Shown here piece after piece: positions 8,282-17,152 of a DNA stretch of 64,000 bases (positions are counted from its first letter, which is position 1; each line of letters opens with the position of its first letter). This stretch comes from Hyphomicrobiaceae bacterium (GTDB lineage Bacteria; Pseudomonadota; Alphaproteobacteria; Rhizobiales; Hyphomicrobiaceae). Under the pieces are notes generated by a model. It saw nothing but the letters and a program-made list of their open reading frames with translations. It searched no databases and was not told the DNA's origin. A program made the translations under genes and the position numbers. The DNA is taken from positions 248,001-312,000 of the forward strand of contig JALHOW010000001.1 of the NCBI GenBank assembly GCA_022842785.1, written 5' to 3'.

Positions 8282-8829
8282 CAGCAGGCAGCACGGGGGA
8301 CCTGCAGAGCCAGCTGGCGGCGCTCGTTCCGAACCTGCGCGCCTTTGCCCGATCGCTTTGCGGCGCAGCCGATCAGGCGGACGACTTGGTGCAGGAAACG
8401 CTGGTCAAGGCATGGAAGAGCCGTGCGAGCTTTGATCCAGGCTCCAACCTGAAAGCGTGGCTCTTCACCATTTTGCGCAACACGTACCTGTCGGAGCTGC
8501 GCAAGCGGAAATACGAGGTTCAGGACCACGACGGCGAACTCGCTCAGCAACTGAGCGTCAAGGATAGCCAGACCGGGCACATGGATCTCGTGGACTTCAC
8601 GAAGGCCTTCGCGGTTCTGTCGCCGGAGCAGCGCGAGGCTCTCATCCTGATCGGCGCGGAAGGGTTCTCGTATGACGAGGCCGCCCTGATGTGCGGCTGT
8701 GCGGTCGGTACCATGAAGAGCCGGGTCAACCGCGCTCGCGGTAAGCTCGCCGAACTCATGGGCGTCGAAGGCGCCGAGGATTTTGGCGGCAATCAGGCTC
8801 CCCGTGCGCGCGGCATTGCCGTCGGGTGA
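8278..8829 (+). CDS. ecfG: EcfG-family general stress sigma factor
   Basis: A 183-residue ECF sigma factor. Region 2 includes DQADDLVQETLVKAWKSR and WLFTILRNTYLSELRKRK; region 4 includes LSPEQREALILIGAEGFSYD followed by the EAALMCGCAVGTMKSRVNRAR helix-turn-helix. This matches the EcfG (ECF15) group. It would direct RNA polymerase to the GGAAC/CGTT promoters seen around it. Start ATG at 8278 overlaps the nepR stop. Its promoter at 7908 is itself EcfG-type. Confidence 0.94.
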   Translation: MTAGSTGDLQSQLAALVPNLRAFARSLCGAADQADDLVQETLVKAWKSRASFDPGSNLKAWLFTILRNTYLSELRKRKYEVQDHDGELAQQLSVKDSQTGHMDLVDFTKAFAVLSPEQREALILIGAEGFSYDEAALMCGCAVGTMKSRVNRARGKLAELMGVEGAEDFGGNQAPRARGIAVG

Positions 8830-8850
8830 GGTTGCTTGCGTCACTTTGCT

Positions 8851-8915
8851 GGCCGGAAAATATCGATCCTTCAATACGATGGCTGCGCCCGGAAAATGCG
8901 GGCCAGAAAATACGG
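8851..8915 (+). repeat. Three imperfect GGCCGGAAAATA direct repeats before phyR
   Basis: Copies begin at 8851 (GGCCGGAAAATA), 8887 (GCCCGGAAAATGCG) and 8901 (GGCCAGAAAATACGG). They share the core CC-R-GAAAAT and end 10 bases before the phyR EcfG -35. Spacing between copies is about 36 and 14 bases. They could be binding sites for a regulator of phyR, but no known factor is matched. Confidence 0.4.
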
Positions 8916-8924
8916 GTAGGTGAT

Positions 8925-8949
8925 GGAACGGTTCTCGGACCGGCGCGTT
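8925..8949 (+). promoter_or_regulatory. EcfG-type promoter of phyR
   Basis: GGAAC at 8925-8929, a 16-base spacer and CGTT at 8946-8949: a perfect consensus match about 100 bases upstream of the phyR start. Confidence 0.88.
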
Positions 8950-9047
8950 GTCTGTCGTAATGACCGTAGTGGATCACACGAGACGCGACCGGTTTCCTCA
9001 GTATCTCCAGAAGATTCAAAGCCTCAAAACAGGGGGAGTGGCCGCAG

Positions 9048-9866
9048 ATGACAAACTCTGTTGCCGATCAGATTGCGCCGCAGCTTCCGTATCTCCGACG
9101 CTTTGCCCGGGCATTGACGGGCTCGCAGGATCGCGGTGATGCGTATGTCGTGGCGACGCTCGAGACGCTGGTCGCCGACCAGCGTACCTTCCGCCGCGAT
9201 CTCATGCCTCGCGCGGCGCTCTACCATACGTTTGTGAAGGTGTGGGGGGCGCTCCCCATCAATCAGGTTCCCGAACCTGTGGAAGCTGGCCTCGGTGGTG
9301 GCGTCGTCGAACGCCGTATCGAGACGTTGACGCCCTTGCCGCGTCAGGCTTTTCTTCTCGCGGCCCTCGAGGAATTTCCGTCGAGCGAAATCGCCGAGAT
9401 CCTCGGAACGACCGAGGACGAGGTTCGCCGCCTGGTCGACGTCGCCGGCGCCGAAATTGCCGAGCAGATTACTGCTCAAGTGCTCATCATCGAGGATGAA
9501 CCGCTGATCGCGCTCGACATCGAAGGCATCGTCGGCGATCTCGGCCACAACGTCGTCGGCATCGCGACGACGCGTAAGGAAGCTGGCGACCTCGCCCGCA
9601 AAACGAAGCCCGGTCTCGTGCTCGCGGATATCCAGCTTGCGGATGGCAGCTCCGGCATCGATGCCGTGAACGACATTTTGCAAGGCGCCGACATGCCGGT
9701 CATCTTCATCACGGCCTATCCGGAGCGCTTGTTGACGGGCGAGCGTGCCGAGCCGACCTTCCTGATAACAAAGCCGTTCAAGCCCGAAATGGTGAAGGCG
9801 GTCATCAGCCAGGCTCTTTTCTTCGACGTGCGCGCCGGTGGCCGCCCGCGAGGTGCGGCTGCATGA
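9048..9866 (+). CDS. phyR: PhyR anti-anti-sigma response regulator
   Basis: A 272-residue protein with an N-terminal EcfG-like sigma mimic (about 1-135, with PYLRRFARALTGSQDRGDAY) and a C-terminal receiver domain (about 142-265). The receiver has the acidic pair in VLIIEDEPL, phospho-acceptor Asp194 in VLADIQLADG, Thr in VIFITAYPE and Lys in FLITKPFKP, the FATGUY-type receiver pattern. Phosphorylation frees the sigma mimic to bind NepR and release EcfG. Here phyR is on the same strand and downstream of nepR-ecfG with its own EcfG promoter; in many relatives it is divergent. GGGGGAGTGG lies just before the ATG at 9048. Confidence 0.94.
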   Translation: MTNSVADQIAPQLPYLRRFARALTGSQDRGDAYVVATLETLVADQRTFRRDLMPRAALYHTFVKVWGALPINQVPEPVEAGLGGGVVERRIETLTPLPRQAFLLAALEEFPSSEIAEILGTTEDEVRRLVDVAGAEIAEQITAQVLIIEDEPLIALDIEGIVGDLGHNVVGIATTRKEAGDLARKTKPGLVLADIQLADGSSGIDAVNDILQGADMPVIFITAYPERLLTGERAEPTFLITKPFKPEMVKAVISQALFFDVRAGGRPRGAAA

Positions 9867-9951
9867 GACTGAATCCGGTGAGCTGATCTCATCGCAAGAG
9901 TGCAAATATCACCCGTGGATATCTTCGAGAATCTTCGAATTGTCACGATAG

Positions 9952-9979
9952 ACTGCGGTGTGTTGGAGCCATCCGCAGT
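9952..9979. repeat. Stem-loop downstream of phyR
   Basis: ACTGCGG (9952-9958) and CCGCAGT (9973-9979) form a perfect 7-bp stem with a 14-base loop, 86 bases after the phyR stop and before the PAS-HWE kinase. No T-run follows. It could be a terminator remnant or a binding site. Confidence 0.35.
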
Positions 9980-10096
9980 GGCCGCGACAGTCAAGCGAGG
10001 GGCAAAAGCGCTCTGGGCCCTGGGCAGGCACGAGCGCGCAGCGAGTCGCTGCTGCCTGCAGTGCACGAAGGCTTCGAGTGGGGTTCGGTGCAGGCC

Positions 10097-11953
10097 ATGA
10101 CAACGTCGAAAAAGCCGGCCACGCATGATGCATCCGATGCCAATGAGGGCGACATAAGGGGCAAGCAGATAGCTGGCGAAAGACTGCGCGAAATTCCTAT
10201 CGGACTTGCATCATCGCTCCTGGAAGCCAGCCCGGATTGCGTGAAGCTCATCGATAGCGGGGGGGCGGTCTATTACGTCAACCCAGCCGGTTGTGTGCTT
10301 TTGGAACTCGAGTCGACAGATGCCGTTTTGGGGCAGGCCTGGGCCGATCTTTGGCCGGAAGGTGCGCGCGCAACCGTGCGGAAGGCCGTCGTCGATGCGA
10401 TGCGCGGCGAGGTTGTGCGCTTCAGCGATGTCTGCCCGACGTCCAAAGGCACAACGAAGTGGTGGGATGTCATCGTCAATCCCGTGCGCGGGACCAGCGG
10501 CAAGGTCGAGCATCTCCTCAGCGTCTCGCGGGATGTCACGGCGCAGAAGATGGCCGAAGTCTCACTCAAGGCCAGCGAGCAGCGCTTCCGGGCGCTGGCT
10601 GACAACATGGCTCAGTTCGCGTGGATGGCTTACCCATCGGGTTACGTCTTCTGGCACAACGAGCGCTGGTTCGACTACACGGGGCTGGACCCTGTGGAAT
10701 CAGCAGGCGAAGGTTGGCACAAGGTTATTCACGCCGACTTCTCGGAGCGCGTTGTCCGACAGCTGAAGCGCGCCTTCGAGAGCGGCGTGACATGGGAAGA
10801 CACCTTCCCCATGCGCGGTGCCGACGGCGCATACCGCTGGTTTCTGTCGCGCGCCATGCCGCTGCACGACGATCAGGGGCGCGTCGTTCTCTGGTGCGGC
10901 ACGGATACCGACATCACCGATCAGCGGCGCTTGAGCGAACGCCTGCTCAAGCATCAGCGTGTCATCGACCTGTCGCACGAGGCCATGCTCGTATGGGAGC
11001 TCGGCGAGGGGATTATCCTCTTCAATCGCGGGTGCGAGGAGCTCTACGGCTATGGCAAGGCCGAGGCGCTGGGCACCATCCCGGCGGAGCTGCTCAAGAC
11101 GCGCTACCCGATGGAACTCGAGGAATTGCTCGAGCACCTCGGCGAAAAGGGCAAATGGAGCGGCGAGCTGCTGCAAACCTCGAAGGACGGCGCCGAGATC
11201 TGGGTGGACAGTCGCCTGGAGCTGATCCGCACGGGCGGACGGCGGCTCGTCGTCGAGACGAACCGCGACATCACCGAGCGGCGCAAATCAGACGATGTCC
11301 GCAATCTCCTGGTGGGCGAGCTCAATCATCGCGTGAAGAACACGCTTGCGATCGTCCAGGCCATCGTGGCGCAGACGGCACGCACATCCGAAACGATGGG
11401 GCAGTTCGTCGCCGGCCTCAATGGCCGCATTCAGTCGATGTCGAGCGCGCACCACATGTTGACGGAGGCCCATTGGGCAGGTGCCTCGCTGCGCGAGATC
11501 GCGACCTCGCAGATCGAGGTGAGTGCCGGCGAGACCAGCAACGTCGAGATCCTCGGCGATGATGTGTTTGTGCCCCCTCAGACGGCACTCCAGCTGACGC
11601 TCATGCTGCACGAGCTGGCGACCAACGCCGTCAAGCACGGTTCGCTTTCACGACCGGAGGGCCGTGTCACCGTCTCGTGGACGACCGAGATGCGCGATAC
11701 GCCACGTATTGTCCTGCAGTGGACCGAGCGCGGCGGGCCGCCTGTGACGCCACCTGCGGCGCGTGGCTTTGGTACCCTGCTGCTCGAGCGGTCCGGTAAG
11801 CTGCCCCACCTCAAGGCGAACCTGGAGTTCGATCCGAAGGGCGTCGTTTGCCGGATCGAGGTCAAGCTCGTTGCGATCGGTGACGGCGAGCAGGCGTACT
11901 TCAATCCGCGCCGTCACCAGATGGTCGGCGCAGCCGGCGTTGTCACCTCCTGA
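10097..11953 (+). CDS. Multi-PAS HWE-family histidine kinase
   Basis: A soluble 618-residue kinase. Three PAS-like domains (about 40-150, 160-280 and 290-395) precede the HWE core. The phospho-acceptor is His411 in ELNHRVKNTLAIVQAI; the N-box is LHELATNAVKHGSLS and the IVLQWTERGGPPV segment is typical of HWE kinases. The second PAS has the PAS-PAC ending WCGTDTDITDQRR. No membrane segment, so it senses a cytoplasmic signal, and being next to phyR it is the best candidate PhyR kinase in the window (inference). The ATG at 10097 is preferred over an upstream in-frame GTG at 10061 that has no ribosome binding site. Confidence 0.88.
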   Translation: MTTSKKPATHDASDANEGDIRGKQIAGERLREIPIGLASSLLEASPDCVKLIDSGGAVYYVNPAGCVLLELESTDAVLGQAWADLWPEGARATVRKAVVDAMRGEVVRFSDVCPTSKGTTKWWDVIVNPVRGTSGKVEHLLSVSRDVTAQKMAEVSLKASEQRFRALADNMAQFAWMAYPSGYVFWHNERWFDYTGLDPVESAGEGWHKVIHADFSERVVRQLKRAFESGVTWEDTFPMRGADGAYRWFLSRAMPLHDDQGRVVLWCGTDTDITDQRRLSERLLKHQRVIDLSHEAMLVWELGEGIILFNRGCEELYGYGKAEALGTIPAELLKTRYPMELEELLEHLGEKGKWSGELLQTSKDGAEIWVDSRLELIRTGGRRLVVETNRDITERRKSDDVRNLLVGELNHRVKNTLAIVQAIVAQTARTSETMGQFVAGLNGRIQSMSSAHHMLTEAHWAGASLREIATSQIEVSAGETSNVEILGDDVFVPPQTALQLTLMLHELATNAVKHGSLSRPEGRVTVSWTTEMRDTPRIVLQWTERGGPPVTPPAARGFGTLLLERSGKLPHLKANLEFDPKGVVCRIEVKLVAIGDGEQAYFNPRRHQMVGAAGVVTS

Positions 11954-11964
11954 CACGCCCCCAC

Positions 11965-11990
11965 GGAACCCATATTCCTGCCCGCGCGTT
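11965..11990 (+). promoter_or_regulatory. EcfG-type general stress promoter
   Basis: GGAAC at 11965-11969, a 17-base spacer and CGTT at 11987-11990: a full consensus match, about 97 bases upstream of the gene at 12087. Confidence 0.85.
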
Positions 11991-12086
11991 CATTTTCCGC
12001 AACACAAGGGTGCGTCGGCGATGGCTGCGTTACGTCTTGGCCATCGCATGATCCCTCCAACGCCCCAATTGAACGGAGAACGAGCA

Positions 12087-12368
12087 ATGTCCGAGATCAT
12101 GCGCATCGAACCTGAAAAGGCCCGCCAGGATCCTGAAGCCGTCTTCGATCGGCCGGCGGATATCGAAAAGGAAGTCGGTCTCACACGTGGTCAGAAGATC
12201 GCAACGCTGAAACGTTGGGAAGCCGACGTCGTGCGCCGTCTCGACGCGACCGACGAGGGCATGCCGTCGAACGGTGAAAATTCCAACGATGCGGTTCTGC
12301 TGAAAGAGATCAAGATGGTGATCGACGCCATTCAGACCGGTGAGCAAGCACCGCTGAAGACGCACTGA
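12087..12368 (+). CDS. Small conserved stress protein of unknown function
   Basis: A 93-residue soluble protein. A conserved-looking core runs VFDRPADIEKEVGLTRGQKI then ATLKRWEADVVRRLDATDEG, mostly charged helix, followed by a C-terminal helix with LLKEIKMVIDAIQTG. I recall this type of protein from many rhizobia but know of no function. GGAG lies upstream of the ATG at 12087. The EcfG promoter at 11965 places it in the general stress regulon. It ends 7 bases from the convergent racemase gene. Confidence 0.75.
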   Translation: MSEIMRIEPEKARQDPEAVFDRPADIEKEVGLTRGQKIATLKRWEADVVRRLDATDEGMPSNGENSNDAVLLKEIKMVIDAIQTGEQAPLKTH

Positions 12369-12375
12369 CCCGCGA

Positions 12376-13116
12376 TCAGTGCTTACTTTCCTTCAGTAGT
12401 CCTGCGAGCGGGCCGGTGATCGTTTTCGGCTGGCCCGCCTCGTAACCGCCGCGCTTGGATGTCTTGTGCCCGAGCGCGACGAGCATCTCGGCGAGCTTCA
12501 CGGCAGCGCCGACCCCGTCGATGACGGGACAGTTATGCTGCACCGATAGATCGCGCGCGAGCTTGGCCATGCCCGCACAGCCGAGCACGATGGCTTCTGC
12601 GCTATCCTCCGCGAGTGCGCGGGCTATCTCGGCGTTGATCCGCGCGCGCGCGTCCGAGCGCTCATCTTCCAAGGCCAGGACTGGCACCTCGGCGGCGCGG
12701 ACAGACGCACGCCGCTCGAAGCCGTATTTCATCAGATTGTGCTCGAGAGCGGGAATGGACCGCGCGAGCGTCGTCACCACGGTGAAACGGTTCGAAATCA
12801 ACGTTGCCGCGTGATAGGCCGCCTCGCCAATTCCGATCACAGGGCCATTGGCAATCTGGCGCGCGGCATCGAGACCGGTATCGTCGAAGCATGCGATCAC
12901 GTGGGCATCGGCGCCTGCGGCATCGCCCGCGCGGATCTCCATCAGGAGCCCCGGCAGCGACATGGCCTCGTCGTAGTAGCCCTCGATCGAAACAGGACCG
13001 GTCGGCGAAGTAATCGCCTCTATGATCGTGCCGGCAGCAGCTGCCTCCTCGGCGGCGCACGCGATGGTCGCCGTCATCGCGGCGGTCGTATTCGGATTTA
13101 TCACGCGGATGCGCAT
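12376..13116 (-). CDS. Aspartate/glutamate/hydantoin racemase family protein
   Basis: A 246-residue member of the Asp/Glu/hydantoin racemase superfamily, closest in look to hydantoin or allantoin racemases. The N-terminal MRIRVINPNTT strand carries the substrate-binding NPNT. The paired catalytic cysteines appear as Cys in IACFDDTG (about 76) and Cys in AIVLGCAGMA (about 182). It would interconvert enantiomers of a ureide or 5-substituted hydantoin. It is the last gene of the ABC operon, 5 bases after the first ATPase gene, and fits the amidohydrolases encoded across the divergent promoter region. The ATG at 13116 sets the family-typical length. Confidence 0.85.
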   Translation of the reverse strand: MRIRVINPNTTAAMTATIACAAEEAAAAGTIIEAITSPTGPVSIEGYYDEAMSLPGLLMEIRAGDAAGADAHVIACFDDTGLDAARQIANGPVIGIGEAAYHAATLISNRFTVVTTLARSIPALEHNLMKYGFERRASVRAAEVPVLALEDERSDARARINAEIARALAEDSAEAIVLGCAGMAKLARDLSVQHNCPVIDGVGAAVKLAEMLVALGHKTSKRGGYEAGQPKTITGPLAGLLKESKH

Positions 13117-13121
13117 GTGTC

Positions 13122-14144
13122 TCAGCTTGTCACAGCGGGGGCCAGTGCCGCAACTTTGTTGACAGTGTCCGCCGTCCTGTGACAACGCACGCGATGTCCG
13201 CTGCCGAGGTCGACGGGCCCCGGCACCGTTGTTCGGCACATGTCGGCGGCAATTCCGCAGCGCGGTGCGAAGGCGCAACCCGGCGGCAGATTGGCGAGAT
13301 CAGGCGGGCTTCCGGGAATTGCCGGCAGGCGGTGTCCTTCGAGCCGGCCACCATGTGCGCGCGTCGACAGGAGGCCAATCGTATAGGGATGACGCGGCGC
13401 ACGAATGACGTCGCGCACCGTGCCCGTCTCGACAATGCGGCCCGCATACATAACGGCAATGCGATCTGCAACTTCGACCGCGACCGAGATGTCGTGCGTG
13501 ACGAAGATCATCGACAACCCAAGCTCGCGCTGCAGCTCGCGCAGCAGCAGCAGGACCTGCACCTGCACCGTGGCATCGAGCGCAGTCGTCGGCTCATCGG
13601 CAAGCAGGATGCGCGGCTTACTGGAAAGCGCGAGCGCGATCATCGCGCGCTGTCGCATGCCGCCCGACATCTCGTGCGGGTAAGCCTGCAGGCGCCGCTC
13701 CGGGCTCGGGATACGCACGAGCGTCAGCATCTCCAGCGCGCGCTTGCGCGCGTCCGCCGCCGAGATCTTCTCGTGATTGCGCACGGCCTCGACGATCTGC
13801 TGGCCGACCGTATAGACCGGATCCATGGCCAGCATGGGCTCCTGGAAGACCATCGATACGGTCTTGCCGCGGAAGTTCTCGAGTGCGCGACCTTCGAGCG
13901 TTGTGACGTCTACACCCTCGACCTTGATGCTGCCCTCGATGCGCGAGCGCTTCGGCGGATGCAGGCGCAGGATCGAGCGCAGCGTCACGCTCTTGCCTGA
14001 GCCGGACTCGCCGAGAAGTGCGATCACCTCGCCGCGCCCGAGCGCGAGATCGACGCCGTCCAGCGCGCGCACCGGTTTCGGCCCGGCGCCGAAGGTGACG
14101 GTCAGTCCGCGAATGTCGAGGACGGGATCGCTCGGCGCGTTCAT
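13122..14144 (-). CDS. Dipeptide/ureide-type ABC transporter ATPase (DppD-like)
   Basis: A 340-residue ATPase with Walker A GESGSGKS (45-52), Q-loop [10 protein letters not shown], signature SGGMRQR, Walker B ILLADEPT and H-loop THD. The C-terminal region has the oligopeptide-family cysteine cluster (GCAFAPRCG...CRTTVPG) that binds an Fe-S cluster in some members. It powers import through the two permeases encoded upstream in the operon. Start ATG at the complement of 14142-14144, 19 bases after the DppF-like gene. Confidence 0.92.
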   Translation of the reverse strand: MNAPSDPVLDIRGLTVTFGAGPKPVRALDGVDLALGRGEVIALLGESGSGKSVTLRSILRLHPPKRSRIEGSIKVEGVDVTTLEGRALENFRGKTVSMVFQEPMLAMDPVYTVGQQIVEAVRNHEKISAADARKRALEMLTLVRIPSPERRLQAYPHEMSGGMRQRAMIALALSSKPRILLADEPTTALDATVQVQVLLLLRELQRELGLSMIFVTHDISVAVEVADRIAVMYAGRIVETGTVRDVIRAPRHPYTIGLLSTRAHGGRLEGHRLPAIPGSPPDLANLPPGCAFAPRCGIAADMCRTTVPGPVDLGSGHRVRCHRTADTVNKVAALAPAVTS

Positions 14145-14163
14145 TGAACTCTCTCCGCGTGCA

Positions 14164-15216
14164 TCAGGCGGCGGCCTTGCTGTGACCGGACGTGGGATCG
14201 ACCATGTGGCACGCCGCGAGGTGGCCCGCGCCGCTCACCGTGAGCGCGGGTGTCTTTGCCGAACAGACAGACTCGGTCATTGCGCACCGCGTATGGAAGC
14301 GGCAGCCGGACGGTGGATCGATCGGGTTAGGCGGATCGCCCGCGAGCGGCGCCTCCATGGTGCGCTCGTCCGGGTTCATCGATAGCATCGAGCCGAGCAG
14401 CGCCGTCGTATAGGGGTGGCGCCCGCCGGTGTACAGCGCGTCGGTCGGGCCGATCTCGGCGACGCGGCCGAGATACATGACCATCACGCGATTGGCGATG
14501 AAGCGCACCACTTCGAGATCGTGGCTGATGAAAATGTACGTGAGGCCGATCTCGTCCTTGAGATCGAGCAGGAGATTGAGCACCTGCGCCTCGACGGACT
14601 TGTCGAGAGCCGATACGGCCTCGTCGAGAATGATGACCTTGGGCTCGAGCGCGAGCGCGCGCGCGATATTCACACGCTGACGTTGGCCGCCGGAAAGTTC
14701 ATGCGGATAGCGGCCTGCGAAGCGGCGCGGATCGAGGCCGACGCGATCGAGGAGGCGGCGCGCACGGCGGATCGCCTCGCCTCCCGCGAGACCATGAACC
14801 GTCGGACCATAGGCGATGGAGTCTTCGACCGTCAGACGCGGATTGAGCGAGGCATAGCTATCCTGGAAGACCATCTGCACTTGCGAACGGAAATCTTTCA
14901 GTGAGAGCTCCGACGTTCCCGGCGCGCGTCCATTGAGCAGCACATTGCCGCTGTCCGCCTTGATGAGATTCATGAGCACGCGCGCGGTCGTTGATTTGCC
15001 ACAGCCGGATTCACCGACAATGCCGAGCGTCTCTCCTGGATAGAGGGAGAAGTTCACACCGTCGACCGCGCGCACGACGGCATTGGCCCGTCCAAATAGC
15101 CCCGACTTGATGGGGAAGTGCTTCACGAGTTCCACGGCCTCGAGAAGTGCGCGCGACGGCTCGCCCGCTGTCTGCGCCGCTGAGGGTGCTGCTGCTATTG
15201 CCGCGTCGCTCGCCAT
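14164..15216 (-). CDS. Dipeptide/ureide-type ABC transporter ATPase (DppF-like)
   Basis: A 350-residue ATPase: Walker [10 protein letters not shown]-loop VFQDSYASLNPR, signature ELSGGQRQR, Walker B VIILDEAVSALD, and a C-terminal oligopeptide-family tail with [10 protein letters not shown] and a second Cys pair. It is the partner ATPase of the DppD-like protein. The ATG at 15216 lies 2 bases after the permease stop, which fits operon coupling; frames further upstream overlap the permease gene and are not used. Confidence 0.92.
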   Translation of the reverse strand: MASDAAIAAAPSAAQTAGEPSRALLEAVELVKHFPIKSGLFGRANAVVRAVDGVNFSLYPGETLGIVGESGCGKSTTARVLMNLIKADSGNVLLNGRAPGTSELSLKDFRSQVQMVFQDSYASLNPRLTVEDSIAYGPTVHGLAGGEAIRRARRLLDRVGLDPRRFAGRYPHELSGGQRQRVNIARALALEPKVIILDEAVSALDKSVEAQVLNLLLDLKDEIGLTYIFISHDLEVVRFIANRVMVMYLGRVAEIGPTDALYTGGRHPYTTALLGSMLSMNPDERTMEAPLAGDPPNPIDPPSGCRFHTRCAMTESVCSAKTPALTVSGAGHLAACHMVDPTSGHSKAAA

Positions 15217-15218
15217 CG

Positions 15219-16109
15219 CTATGCCTTGATGTCCATGGCCGACCTCAAGCCGTCCGTCAGCAGGTTGAACGAGATCGAGGTGATGAAGATCATGATGCCG
15301 GGCAGCGCGCACAGCATCGGCTGCGTGTAGAGCGCCGTGCGCAGCGTATTGAGCATGAGGCCCCACTCGGGTTCGGGTGGCCGCACGCCAAGGCCGAGGA
15401 AGGAGAGGCCCGACGCGAGGATCATCGAGACCGCGATGAGGCTCATGCCATAGACGAAGATGGGGCCAAGCACGTTGCCGAGCACATGCTTGCGCACGAT
15501 CGAGAGGCCGCCTGCGCCGCTGGCCCGTGCTGCCTCTACATAGTCGAGATTTCGCACGCTCGTCGTCACGCTTTCCGCGATGCGTGCGATCGGTGGTATG
15601 AACACGATCGTCAGCGATATGAGCCCGTTGACGATGCCGGCCCCCATGGCGCCAGAAAGCGCAATCGCGAGCAGCACCGAGGGAAAGGCGAAGATGATGT
15701 CGATGGTGCGCATCAGAATGGTGTTGACCCACCCACCGACATAACCCGCCGTGATGCCGATCGCCGAGCCGATGAAGAGTGCGAAGAATACCGGCGTTAC
15801 GCCCATGAACAGCGAAAGCCGCGCGCCGTAGATGAGACGCGAGAGCATGTCGCGGCCGAGTTCGTCCGTCCCGAGCCAGTGGCCGGGTGTGCCGGGTGGT
15901 CTCAAGCGCCTCAGTGTCGCGCCGCGATAGGGATCGTGCGGGGTGATGTAGGGCGCGAGAATGGCAATCAGGATCAGAAGCAGAATGACCCCGAGCGCGA
16001 TCATGGCCACGGGATCGCGGCGGAAGCGCCGCCACACTGTCGACCAGTAGCCGGGTGAGCGTTCGATCGTAGTGTCGTCGATCATTGCGGGGGCGACGGC
16101 TTGCACCAT
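15219..16109 (-). CDS. Dipeptide/ureide-type ABC permease (DppC-like)
   Basis: A 296-residue inner-membrane permease. A first helix (about 32-55) is followed by the conserved HWLGTDELGRDMLSRLIYGAR block, and the EAA-type cytoplasmic loop reads DYVEAARASGAGGLSIVRKH. The tail has LSFLGLGVRPPEPEWG, standard for DppC. The ATG at 16109 is preferred because GGAG sits about 9 bases upstream and it falls 4 bases after the DppB stop; a TTG at 16127 is the alternative. Confidence 0.92.
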   Translation of the reverse strand: MVQAVAPAMIDDTTIERSPGYWSTVWRRFRRDPVAMIALGVILLLILIAILAPYITPHDPYRGATLRRLRPPGTPGHWLGTDELGRDMLSRLIYGARLSLFMGVTPVFFALFIGSAIGITAGYVGGWVNTILMRTIDIIFAFPSVLLAIALSGAMGAGIVNGLISLTIVFIPPIARIAESVTTSVRNLDYVEAARASGAGGLSIVRKHVLGNVLGPIFVYGMSLIAVSMILASGLSFLGLGVRPPEPEWGLMLNTLRTALYTQPMLCALPGIMIFITSISFNLLTDGLRSAMDIKA

Positions 16110-16113
16110 GGCG

Positions 16114-17067
16114 TCAGCTCCGGGCAATACGTGGGTCGATCGCGGTCTGGACCACGTCGACCATCAGGTTAAGCACGACGAAGAAGCAGGCGAGCACGAG
16201 GATCGTGCCCTGCAGCAGCGGCAGGTCGCGCTGGAAGATCGCGTCACTGAGGAGGAGGCCCGTACCGGGCCAGGAGAATACGGTCTCGATCAGGATCGAG
16301 CCGCCGAGCAGATAGCCGAGCTGGATGCCCATGACGGCCAGCGCCGTCGGCGCCGCGTTCTTCACGATGTGTTTGAAGATGCCGAACGAGGATGTCCCCT
16401 TGGCCTTGAGGCCGGCGATGAATTCCTGCGACAGGATCTCGGCGACGAGCGCGCGCACCGTGCGTGCGATGATGCCCATGGGGATCACCGACATGGTGAC
16501 CGCGGGCAGGATCATGTGACGAATGTGTGCCCAATCCCAGACCCAGTTATCGGAACCGCCAGGGCCGGCGCCGGTCGGCGGCAACCAGCCGAGCTGGGCG
16601 GAGAAGATGATGACCAGCACCATCCCGAGCCAGTAGTGCGGGACGGAGACACCGGCAACCGAGATGGCGGACGCGACCTTGTCGATCCATGTATCGCGGA
16701 AGCTACCGGCAACGAAACCGAAGAGGCCCCCAAGAACGAAGCCGATGACGGTCGCCAGCGCCGCCAGCATCAGTGTGTTGGAAACGGCCTTGCTCACCTC
16801 CGCGACGACTGGACGATTCGTGCGGATGGAAGTGCCGAGATCGCCGCCGAGTGCGCGCCCGAGCCACTTGATGAATTGCTCGGCGTAGGGGCGGTCGAAA
16901 CCGTAGAGCGCCATCATCTGCTGGCGCAGCTGCTCTGATGCATCCGGCGGCAGTACTGAGACCAGCGGATCGCCAGGCGCGAGATGTACGAGGAGGAAGC
17001 AGACGATCGTGACACCCAGCATGATCGGCAGGGTATAGATCACCCGCTTGGCGATGTAGGTGAGCAT
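16114..17067 (-). CDS. Dipeptide/ureide-type ABC permease (DppB-like)
   Basis: A 317-residue permease with six predicted helices: N-terminal IAKRVIYTLPIMLGVTIVCF, the HLAPGDP motif, an EAA-like loop with FIAGLKAKGTSSFGIFKHIV, and a C-terminal VDVVQTAIDPRI. Start ATG at 17067 has GGAGGGA upstream. It follows the binding-protein gene after an 85-base gap that contains a stem-loop (17078-17111). Confidence 0.92.
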   Translation of the reverse strand: MLTYIAKRVIYTLPIMLGVTIVCFLLVHLAPGDPLVSVLPPDASEQLRQQMMALYGFDRPYAEQFIKWLGRALGGDLGTSIRTNRPVVAEVSKAVSNTLMLAALATVIGFVLGGLFGFVAGSFRDTWIDKVASAISVAGVSVPHYWLGMVLVIIFSAQLGWLPPTGAGPGGSDNWVWDWAHIRHMILPAVTMSVIPMGIIARTVRALVAEILSQEFIAGLKAKGTSSFGIFKHIVKNAAPTALAVMGIQLGYLLGGSILIETVFSWPGTGLLLSDAIFQRDLPLLQGTILVLACFFVVLNLMVDVVQTAIDPRIARS

Positions 17068-17077
17068 CTGGTCCCTC

Positions 17078-17111
17078 CGTGGAGCAAGCCTTTACCTCGG
17101 CTCGCTCCACG
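17078..17111. repeat. Stem-loop between binding-protein and permease genes
   Basis: Outer arms CGTGGAGC (17078-17085) and GCTCCACG (17104-17111) pair over 8 bp; after a one-base mismatch, AGCC (17087-17090) and GGCT (17099-17102) add 4 bp around an 8-base loop. It lies about 42 bases after the binding-protein stop in the direction of transcription. Such structures commonly stabilise the upstream message or lower expression downstream. Confidence 0.6.
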
Positions 17112-17152
17112 CCCAAGAGTTTACTCCGTCTCAGTTCAACGCGAGCGCGTGC

